A stretch of 12,100 nucleotides of DNA from assembly GCA_028280205.1 (NCBI GenBank), contig JANQME010000394.1:1-12100 (forward strand), read 5' to 3'. Below the pieces are notes generated by a model that was not told where the DNA came from, did no database searches, and saw only the letters and a program-made list of their open reading frames with translations. Both the position numbers and the translations under genes were made by a program. Source of the stretch: Longimicrobiales bacterium (GTDB lineage Bacteria; Gemmatimonadota; Gemmatimonadetes; Longimicrobiales; Gaopeijiaceae). Below, piece by piece: positions 5,625 to 11,227 of the stretch (the stretch's first letter is position 1; each line of letters starts with the position of its first letter).

Positions 5625-6346
5625 TCCAGATCAACGTCGTCTCGATCTTCCCTTCCTTCTTCAGCGGTCCGCTCGGTCTCTCGATCCCTGCGCGGGCGGC
5701 GGACGCGGGGCTCGTCGAGTACCGACTCGTGGACCTCCGGGACTACACGCACGATCGCCACCGGACGGTGGACGACGTGCCGTACGGTGGCGGGGCGGGG
5801 ATGGTGATGAAGCCCGAGCCGTTCTTCGAGGCGATCGACGATCTGCGGCCCGCCGGCCCGATTGTCCTCCTCTCCGCGCGCGGGCGCCCCTTCGCGCACG
5901 CCGACGCGGTCCGCTACAGCGTTGAAGAGGAGCTCACCCTGCTCTGCGGCCACTACAAGGACGTGGACCAACGGGTGGCCGACCACTTGGCGAGCGAAGA
6001 GATCTCCTTGGGCGACTTCGTCCTCTCGGGCGGCGAGATCGGTGCGCTCGCGATCGTGGATGCCGTCGTCCGGCTCCTTCCCGGCGCGATGGGCGACCAC
6101 GACGCGGCGGCCACCGACTCCTTCTACGACGAGGGGCGGCTCTCGGCACCCTCCTACACGCGTCCGGCGGAGTATCGGGGCTACACCGTGCCCGGTGTGC
6201 TCCGCTCCGGTGACCACGAGCGGATCGCGGCGTGGCGGGCCGAAGAGGCAGAGCGCCTGACGCGGGAGCGGCGACCCGAGCTCAGCTCGCAGCCCGAGCC
6301 GGGCGACCGAACCGAGCCCGACGGGGAGGACGAACGCGGCGCGTAG
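5621..6346 (+). CDS. trmD: tRNA (guanine-N1-)-methyltransferase TrmD
   Basis: TrmD is a SPOUT-class, dimeric, trefoil-knot methyltransferase. It uses S-adenosylmethionine to make m1G37 in tRNAs that read CNN-type codons, preventing +1 frameshifts. The 241-residue protein begins MIQINVVSIFPSFF. It shows DVPYGGGAGMVMKPEPFFEAI (52-72), LLSARGRPF (83-91), CGHYKDVDQRV (109-119), the knot motif ISLGDFVLSGGEIGAL (128-143) and the catalytic pair Arg151 (VVRLLPG) and Asp166 (ATDSF), spaced as in characterised TrmD. SAPSYTRPAEYRGYTVP and LRSGDHERIAAWR complete the C-terminal domain. The start is GTG at 5621, overlapping the rimM stop as GTGA, with GGGGAAGG six bases upstream. The last 20 residues are a hydrophilic tail. 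It ends nine bases before the convergent M28 gene. Confidence 0.97.
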   Translation: MIQINVVSIFPSFFSGPLGLSIPARAADAGLVEYRLVDLRDYTHDRHRTVDDVPYGGGAGMVMKPEPFFEAIDDLRPAGPIVLLSARGRPFAHADAVRYSVEEELTLLCGHYKDVDQRVADHLASEEISLGDFVLSGGEIGALAIVDAVVRLLPGAMGDHDAAATDSFYDEGRLSAPSYTRPAEYRGYTVPGVLRSGDHERIAAWRAEEAERLTRERRPELSSQPEPGDRTEPDGEDERGA

Positions 6347-6355
6347 GCCGCGGGA

Positions 6356-7462
6356 TCAGCCCCCCGGCAGTCCTTCGCGGCCTCCTTCCTCCCACTCCGG
6401 CGTTGGCCCGTCGGCGAGGAAGCGCACCGCTTCGACCGCCGCGTCCACGAGCGCCGCCATGTGGGCGAAGTCCACCCTTTCGACCTCGTCGGACGGCTGG
6501 TGGTAGTCCGTGTGCATGTTGTACGACGACAGCGTGTGAGCGGGCACGCCCTCGAGAGCGAACGCCACGTTGTCGCTCCGGAAGAAGAAGTTCATCTCGG
6601 GCCGCGAGTCCGCGACGATCGGGGATCCGGCGGCCGAGAGCTGATCGCCCATCGTGGTCCGCTCGTACCCGGTGAGCCATCCGCGCCCGAAGCCGCCGGC
6701 CGTATCATCCGGACGCCCGATCATCTCGATCTGCAGATTGGCGACCGTTCGTTCGATCGGGACGACCGGGTTCCGGATGTACCAGAACGTTCCGAGCAGA
6801 CCGTGTTCCTCCGCAGTGCTCAGAAGGATGACGACCGTGCGCCGTGGCGGAGGTCCTTCCACCAGCTCCCGGGCGAGCTCGAGGATGGCCACCGTACCGG
6901 AGCCGTCGTCGTCGGCTCCGTTGTAGATCGAGTCCGGAACGCCGCTCGCGTCGGCGACCGGAGGCCCGATCCCGAGGTGATCGTAGTGTGCGCCGATCAC
7001 GATCGCTTCGTCCGAGACTTCGGGGTCGTCGCCGCGAATGATGCCGACCACGTTGACCTCGCCCGTCACGACCCGCTCGGCCGGCAGGGTGTCGAAGTCG
7101 ATCTCGTTCGAAGGCAGCACGAATCCCCGGCGCGGCCCGTTCGGACCAGGCATCCACACCCGCGCCAGCGGGACGGGCTGGAAGTAGCCGTTCTCGCCGG
7201 CGGCTTCGATCCCGTACCGTTCGAGCTCGGCGGCCAGGAAGCGCGCTGCCCGCGCATTCCCTTCGGTGCCCGTGCCCCTCCCCTCCATCGAGTCCGCGGC
7301 GAGGGTCGAGAGCAGCGAGCGCAGACGCTCGGCTCGGGCCGTGGCGTCGTCGTCGAGTGCCGCCCGGCCGGTGCCTTCCGCGGAGGGAGGTTCGTCGGCA
7401 CCGGCGCATGCGGCGCTGAAGGCGGTCAAGACTGCGAGCGTGGCGCGGCCGATGCGGTTCAT
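6356..7462 (-). CDS. M28-family zinc aminopeptidase, putative lipoprotein
   Basis: This 368-residue protein is an M28 metallopeptidase, a di-zinc exopeptidase family that removes N-terminal residues from peptides. A basic start (MNRIGRA), a hydrophobic stretch and FSAAC at Cys19, followed by an acidic/Ser-rich linker, indicate export as a lipoprotein; the lipobox is imperfect, with Ser at -3. Zinc and catalytic signatures are in order: AHYDHLG (His159), NGADDDGSGT (181-190), TAEEHGLLG (catalytic Glu218, ligand Glu219), LQIEMIGR (Glu246 where Asp is common) and DYHQPSDEVERVDF (His321). Residues 95-140 form a less conserved insert between the prodomain-like region and the catalytic core. The ATG at 7462 gives the signal peptide directly, although no clear Shine-Dalgarno precedes it. 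The gene is inverted relative to its neighbours: it converges on trmD with a nine-base gap and diverges from rplS. The catalytic residues are intact. Confidence 0.92.
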   Translation of the reverse strand: MNRIGRATLAVLTAFSAACAGADEPPSAEGTGRAALDDDATARAERLRSLLSTLAADSMEGRGTGTEGNARAARFLAAELERYGIEAAGENGYFQPVPLARVWMPGPNGPRRGFVLPSNEIDFDTLPAERVVTGEVNVVGIIRGDDPEVSDEAIVIGAHYDHLGIGPPVADASGVPDSIYNGADDDGSGTVAILELARELVEGPPPRRTVVILLSTAEEHGLLGTFWYIRNPVVPIERTVANLQIEMIGRPDDTAGGFGRGWLTGYERTTMGDQLSAAGSPIVADSRPEMNFFFRSDNVAFALEGVPAHTLSSYNMHTDYHQPSDEVERVDFAHMAALVDAAVEAVRFLADGPTPEWEEGGREGLPGG

Positions 7463-7552
7463 GCGGCTTCGGGGGGTGGGGATTCCACTCGGCCAACGTC
7501 GGGCTCGCCGCGACGCCCCGCCACCCCGATCGCGGTTCTGCCCCCAGGTGGG

Positions 7553-7578
7553 ACGCGGTTCCGCGGGGTTCACCGCGT
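7553..7578. repeat. Inverted repeat in the M28/rplS divergent region
   Basis: ACGCGGT (7553-7559) and ACCGCGT (7572-7578) are perfect 7-bp reverse complements around a 12-base spacer that itself contains the palindrome CCGCGG (7561-7566). The right arm overlaps the candidate -35 element of rplS (7569-7574). It could be an operator. At this GC content chance is a real alternative. Confidence 0.25.
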
Positions 7579-7597
7579 CGGGCACGCTCACTATCTT
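7569..7597 (+). promoter_or_regulatory. Candidate sigma70-type promoter for rplS-rnhB
   Basis: TTCACC (7569-7574) and TATCTT (7592-7597) are separated by 17 bases, each with four of six consensus matches. The -10 is followed by TAAAGG in an otherwise very GC-rich stretch. Predicted initiation is near 7604, giving a leader of about 40 bases. A promoter is expected here because the inverted M28 gene cuts rplS off from the trmD operon. Confidence 0.42.
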
Positions 7598-7613
7598 AAA
7601 GGTCTGTACTGAA

Positions 7614-7627
7614 ACGCCTCCCGGCGT
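7614..7627 (+). promoter_or_regulatory. Short hairpin in the rplS leader
   Basis: ACGCC (7614-7618), loop TCCC, GGCGT (7623-7627): a 5-bp stem with a four-base loop, lying between the predicted transcription start and the Shine-Dalgarno GGAG (7634-7637). It is too short to claim as a known L19 leader motif. Confidence 0.2.
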
Positions 7628-7643
7628 GTCACCGGAGCCGATC

Positions 7644-7997
7644 ATGACCGACATCATCAAGGAAATCGAGCGAGAGCAGCTGCGGGACGACATCCCGGAG
7701 TTCGCCCCCGGTGACACCGTGCGGGTCCTGTACCTCGTGCGTGAGGGCGCCAAGGAGCGCATCCAGGCCTTCGAGGGCGTCTGCATCGCGCGCAAGGGCG
7801 GAGGCGTCGACGAGACCTTCACCGTCCGCAAGATCTCGAGTGGCATCGGGGTCGAGCGCATCTTCCCGCTCCAGGCGCCGACCGTCTCGGGTATCGAGGT
7901 CGTCCGCCGCGGCCGGGTGCGCCGTGCGAAGCTCTACTACCTGCGCGGACGTCGCGGCAAGGCGGCACGGATCACGGAGAAGCGCACCACGCGCTGA
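7644..7997 (+). CDS. rplS: 50S ribosomal protein L19
   Basis: L19 sits at the 30S-50S interface of the large subunit and contributes to an intersubunit bridge. The 117-residue protein is normal length (about 115) and shows the whole family pattern: FAPGDTVRVLYLVREGAKERIQ (20-41), FEGVCIARKGGGVDETFTVRKIS (43-65), GIGVERIFPL (67-76), IEVVRRGRVRRAKLYYLR (84-101) and GKAARI (105-110). The ATG at 7644 is supported by GGAG (7634-7637) six bases upstream and by the standard MTDIIKEIEREQLR N-terminus. In many bacteria rplS directly follows trmD; here a minus-strand M28 gene intervenes and a candidate promoter lies just upstream. rnhB follows by 14 bases and is probably cotranscribed. Confidence 0.98.
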   Translation: MTDIIKEIEREQLRDDIPEFAPGDTVRVLYLVREGAKERIQAFEGVCIARKGGGVDETFTVRKISSGIGVERIFPLQAPTVSGIEVVRRGRVRRAKLYYLRGRRGKAARITEKRTTR

Positions 7998-8002
7998 CAC
8001 GT

Positions 8003-8019
8003 TCCGGCACCGTGCCGGA
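8003..8019 (+). promoter_or_regulatory. Hairpin spanning the rnhB start codon
   Basis: TCCGGCACCGTGCCGGA is a perfect inverted repeat centred on 8011; as RNA it gives a 7-bp stem with loop CCG. It begins five bases after the rplS stop and includes the rnhB GTG start codon (8012-8014) at the loop and 3' arm. No T-tract follows, so it is not a clear terminator. It could restrict rnhB translation. Confidence 0.5.
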
Positions 8020-8647
8020 CGCGCAGGGATCTTCTCGGCCCCCGGACGTCCTCGAGTACGAGCGCGAGTTCTGGGGACGCGGTCTCCTGGTCGCCGGGGT
8101 CGACGAAGCGGGGCGAGGTCCGCTCGCGGGGCCCGTGGTGGCTGCTGCCGTCGTACTCCCTGAAGGCGTCCTGGTGGAGGGAGCCGACGACTCGAAGCGG
8201 CTCGGGGCGGCGGACCGGGAAGAGCTCTACGAGGCGATCCTGAGCTCCGCACGCTCGGTGGGTGTGGGTGCGGCTTCGGCCCGCGAGATCGATCGAAGGA
8301 ACATCCTCCGCGCCACGACCGAGGCGATGCGGCGGGCGCTCGATCGGCTCGACACCGCGCCCGGCCACGTCGTCGTCGACGGGCTGCCCGTGAAGTGGCT
8401 CGGGAGAGAGCACGAGGCGGTCGTCGACGGGGACGCGCTCGTGCACTCCATCGGGTGCGCGTCGATCGTCGCCAAGGTCGTGCGGGACCGCCTCATGTGC
8501 CGGCTCGCCGGTCGATATCCGGGCTACGGGTGGGAGCGCAACGTGGGCTACGGGACCGCCGAGCACCGCGCGGCGATCGAGGAGATCGGTCTCACCCCTC
8601 ACCACCGTGTGACCTTCACCGGGCTGAACTACGAGCTCGAGCTGTAA
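8012..8647 (+). CDS. rnhB: Ribonuclease HII
   Basis: RNase HII cuts the RNA strand of RNA-DNA hybrids and removes single ribonucleotides misincorporated in DNA. The 211-residue protein carries the family core: VAGVDEAGRGPLAGPVVAAAV (28-47 region, Asp31 and Glu32), DDSKRL (59-64), SAREIDRRNILRAT (89-102), VVVDG (Asp123), DGDALVHSIGCASIVAKVVRD (Asp141 as the probable fourth acidic ligand) and the C-terminal GYGTAEH and HHRVTFTG. All four catalytic acids appear present. The start is GTG at 8012; no other ATG or GTG lies in frame before the catalytic motif. There is no Shine-Dalgarno, and the start sits in a hairpin, so translational coupling to rplS, 14 bases upstream, is likely. The rplS-rnhB pairing is common in bacteria. 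Confidence 0.96.
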   Translation: MPDAQGSSRPPDVLEYEREFWGRGLLVAGVDEAGRGPLAGPVVAAAVVLPEGVLVEGADDSKRLGAADREELYEAILSSARSVGVGAASAREIDRRNILRATTEAMRRALDRLDTAPGHVVVDGLPVKWLGREHEAVVDGDALVHSIGCASIVAKVVRDRLMCRLAGRYPGYGWERNVGYGTAEHRAAIEEIGLTPHHRVTFTGLNYELEL

Positions 8648-8738
8648 GGCTTCGCCGGCCTCGGGCGACTTCCGGGGCGCTCGGGCGTATCTTCGGAATC
8701 CCTGACCGCCGACCCACGCCAGCCCGGTCTCGCGACCC

Positions 8739-10751
8739 ATGCCCCCTACCGACGTGCGCCGTACCGGTCCTCCCCGCTCCGACCGGCTCGTCACCGATGC
8801 CCCTTCGCGGCGCCGCGTCGCGGGCTCCGGTGCCCTGCTCGGTGCTGCGGGCGTCGCGTGCGTTGTCGGGGCGAGCGCGTGCGCGTCGTCGGCCTCCGCG
8901 ACGCCCGAGTCAGGGGCCGCGGACGTCGGTGCCGCCGGACCCTCCTCGGAGCTGGTGGCCACGCGGCTCCCCGGCAGGAGCCCGGTGGGTTCGACGGATG
9001 GGCCGACGAAGCCCGTCTTCGTCGACGGTCAGGCGCAGATCGTCCCCGGCTTCGCCGATCCGTCGAGCTGGATCCAGCACGACCTCTGGGTGGAGACGGA
9101 GTTCGACTCGGACGGCGACGGGCGTCTCGACCGCATGCACGTCGACGTGACCCGGCCGGCCCAGACCGATTCCGAGGATCTGCGGGTCCCCGTGATCTAC
9201 GAGAGCTCGCCGTACTACTCCGGCGTGGGCTCCGTGCAGTCCGAGTACTTCTGGAACGTGCGGCACGAGATCGGTGAGACCCCGCCGCCGCGGGCCGAGA
9301 TGCCGTCGATCGCGCAGCAGAGCCGCCGTCCGGTGATGTCCCGCTCGCACGTCTCCACCTGGCTGCCCCGGGGCTTCGCCGTGGTCCACTCGGCGTCGCC
9401 CGGTACGGGGCTCTCGCAGGGGTGCCCGACCGTCGGAGGGCGCAACGAGTCGCTCGCGCCGAAGGCGGTCGTCGACTGGCTGAACGGCCGAGCTCGCGGA
9501 TTCACTGCGCCGAATGGGGGTGAGGAGGTGGTCGCGTACTGGTCGACGGGTCGGGTCGGAATGACCGGAACGTCGTACAACGGGACGCTACCGCTCGCGG
9601 CCGCCACGACGGGCGTGGACGGCCTGGAGGCGACCATCCCCATCGCTCCGAATACGTCGTACTACCACTACTACCGCTCGAACGGGCTGGTTCGCTCTCC
9701 CGGCGGGTACCTCGGCGAGGACGTCGACGTGCTGTACGACTTCATCAACTCCGGCGACCCGGGCCGTCGCCCGTACTGCGACGCGACGTACCGCGACGGG
9801 AAGATGGCCGCGGGTCAGGACCGGCTGACCGGCGACTACAACGACTTCTGGGCCGGCCGCGACTACCTCAACGCGATCGACGGCGTGCGCGCCGCCACGC
9901 TCGTGGCGCACGCATTCAACGACTGGAACGTGATGCCGGAGCACAGCTACCGGATCGCGGAGGCGCTCGAGGCGCGCGGGGTACCCGTGCAGGTCTACTA
10001 CCACCAGGGCGGCCATGGCGGACCGCCGCCCCTGGAGCTCATGAACCGTTGGTTCACGCGCTGGCTCTGGGACGTGGATAACGGCGTGGAAGACGACGCG
10101 CGGGCGTGGATCGTGCGTGTCGGCGCGTCGGAGCCGACGCCGTACGAGGACTATCCCCACCCTCGCTCCGAGCCGGTCGTCCTGTATCCGGGCGGCGACG
10201 GGAACGCGGTGGGCACGCTCGCGACCGAGCGGGACGCCGAGGCTGGGATCCAGGGCCTGGCGGACGATGTCTCACTCGACGGCGCGGCGCACGCCTCGGC
10301 CCCTTCGTCCGGGCACCGTCTGCTGTTCGCGACACCGGAGCTCACCCGCGACGTCCACCTCTCCGGCGTGCCCTCGGTGACGATCCGGGTCGCAGCGGAC
10401 GCGCCGGCCGCCAACCTCTCCGTCTGGCTGGTCGCTCTGCCCTGGACGGAGGGGGGCGCGATCACCGACAACGTCATCACCCGGGGCTGGGCGGACCCTC
10501 AGAACGCGGGTTCGCTGCGCGAGAGCTCGCCTCTGTTGCCCGGCGAGTTCCGCGAGATCACCTTCGAGCTGCAGCCCGACGACCAGATCGTACCGGCGGG
10601 CCGGCGGATCGGCCTCCTCGTCTTCTCGAGCGACCCCGAGTTCACGCTCTGGCCCGAGCCGGGAACGGAGCTGCAGGTGGATCTTGCGGGCACGTCGATC
10701 ACGCTTCCCGTCGTCGGGGGTCGCGAGGCGCTCGGCCGCCCGATCAGCTGA
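8739..10751 (+). CDS. S15-family peptidase (Xaa-Pro dipeptidyl-peptidase / CocE-type), exported
   Basis: This 670-residue alpha/beta hydrolase belongs to the S15 family, whose PepX members release X-Pro dipeptides; related CocE proteins are esterases. The catalytic triad is visible: Ser279 in GMTGTSYNG (274-282), Asp395 in HAFNDWNV and His426 in HQGGHGG. A C-terminal beta-sandwich domain (about 525-655) includes the LSGVPSVTIRVAADAPAANL region. The N-terminus (1-50) has a twin-arginine-like SRRRVAGSG (23-31), a hydrophobic stretch and ASAC at Cys48, then a low-complexity linker, suggesting Tat export and perhaps lipidation. Residues 123-131 (DSDGDGRLD) form an EF-hand/thrombospondin-like acidic loop that probably binds calcium. 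The ATG at 8739 is used; GTG at 8754 is an alternative, and neither has a clear Shine-Dalgarno. The proline specificity is inferred from family. rnhB lies 91 bp upstream. Confidence 0.92.
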   Translation: MPPTDVRRTGPPRSDRLVTDAPSRRRVAGSGALLGAAGVACVVGASACASSASATPESGAADVGAAGPSSELVATRLPGRSPVGSTDGPTKPVFVDGQAQIVPGFADPSSWIQHDLWVETEFDSDGDGRLDRMHVDVTRPAQTDSEDLRVPVIYESSPYYSGVGSVQSEYFWNVRHEIGETPPPRAEMPSIAQQSRRPVMSRSHVSTWLPRGFAVVHSASPGTGLSQGCPTVGGRNESLAPKAVVDWLNGRARGFTAPNGGEEVVAYWSTGRVGMTGTSYNGTLPLAAATTGVDGLEATIPIAPNTSYYHYYRSNGLVRSPGGYLGEDVDVLYDFINSGDPGRRPYCDATYRDGKMAAGQDRLTGDYNDFWAGRDYLNAIDGVRAATLVAHAFNDWNVMPEHSYRIAEALEARGVPVQVYYHQGGHGGPPPLELMNRWFTRWLWDVDNGVEDDARAWIVRVGASEPTPYEDYPHPRSEPVVLYPGGDGNAVGTLATERDAEAGIQGLADDVSLDGAAHASAPSSGHRLLFATPELTRDVHLSGVPSVTIRVAADAPAANLSVWLVALPWTEGGAITDNVITRGWADPQNAGSLRESSPLLPGEFREITFELQPDDQIVPAGRRIGLLVFSSDPEFTLWPEPGTELQVDLAGTSITLPVVGGREALGRPIS

Positions 10752-10771
10752 CCCGAGCAGGGTGGGTCAGC
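10747..10771 (+). terminator. Stem-loop at the end of the S15 peptidase gene, candidate terminator
   Basis: GCTGACCC (10747-10754) and GGGTCAGC (10764-10771) form a perfect 8-bp stem with a 9-base loop. The left arm contains the TGA stop codon of the S15 gene (10749-10751). CCTTCCATATCTT follows, which is T-richer than its surroundings but not a true T-tract. This may be a weak intrinsic terminator before the DoxX-like gene. Confidence 0.45.
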
Positions 10772-10778
10772 CCTTCCA

Positions 10779-10784
10779 TATCTT
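10779..10784 (+). promoter_or_regulatory. Candidate -10 element for the DoxX-like gene
   Basis: TATCTT lies eight bases after the stem-loop at 10747-10771 and 16 bases before the GTG start at 10801. It is identical to the proposed -10 of rplS. No good -35 is visible at 16-18 bases, so the promoter is tentative. Confidence 0.25.
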
Positions 10785-10800
10785 CCAGGGAGTGCGGAGC

Positions 10801-11178
10801 GTGAGCGAAGACGGGACGGGATCGAAGCTGGGCACGATCGGACTCTGGCTGATCACGATCGTCTTCGGCGGCGCGATGTTCGTCGCCGGCGGCCTGAAGT
10901 TCTTCGCCGCCGAGATGTGGCTCTCGATGTTCGAGGCGTGGGGTTATCCGGGCCCCGTTTCGTTCGTGGTCGGAGGGCTCGAGATGATCGGGGCCGCCGC
11001 GTCGTTCGTGCCGCGCTACGCGACGTACGGCGCCACCCTCGTCGCGATCATCATGGTGGTGGCCGCGATCACGGTCGTCGCGCATCCGGGCGAGTTCACG
11101 CCTACGGTCCCGCTCGTGAACGTCGTCGTCTTCACCATCATCGCCGTCGCGCGCCGGGACGCGCGCTGGCGGCCCTGA
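10801..11178 (+). CDS. DoxX-like four-helix membrane protein
   Basis: The 125-residue product has four predicted membrane helices (about 11-31, 51-70, 73-94 and 102-117) and matches the DoxX/DoxX-like pattern: an AGGLKFFAAEMWLSMFEAWGYPG segment after helix 1 (29-51), GGLEMIGAAASFVPRYATYGATL (58-80) and a helix 3 ending near a conserved His (VVAHPGEF). DoxX-like proteins are small inner-membrane proteins, some tied to thiosulfate or quinone-linked oxidation and many uncharacterised, so no reaction can be assigned. The start is GTG at 10801 with AGGGAG (10787-10792) eight bases upstream; the preceding in-frame sequence overlaps the S15 gene and is not membrane-like. It converges with the DUF5996-type gene (49 bp between the stops). 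Confidence 0.85.
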   Translation: MSEDGTGSKLGTIGLWLITIVFGGAMFVAGGLKFFAAEMWLSMFEAWGYPGPVSFVVGGLEMIGAAASFVPRYATYGATLVAIIMVVAAITVVAHPGEFTPTVPLVNVVVFTIIAVARRDARWRP

Positions 11179-11182
11179 GCTG

Positions 11183-11201
11183 CGGCTGACCGGTCCAGCC
11201 G
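11183..11201. terminator. Hairpin between convergent DoxX-like and DUF5996-type genes
   Basis: CGGCTG (11183-11188) and CAGCCG (11196-11201) form a 6-bp stem around ACCGGTC, five bases after the DoxX-like stop. It could serve as a shared terminator for the two convergent genes, but no T-tract is present on either strand. Confidence 0.3.
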
Positions 11202-11227
11202 AGCCGGAAGCGGACCGCACAGGGCCT

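Noticed and set aside
6461..7612. 383-codon plus-strand frame antisense to the M28 gene
   Set aside because: The M28 frame has a signal peptide and all catalytic motifs; the antisense frame has none and is charged low complexity.
7937..8962. 341-codon minus-strand frame across rnhB and the start of the S15 gene
   Set aside because: Antisense to conserved RNase HII; no motifs or start context.
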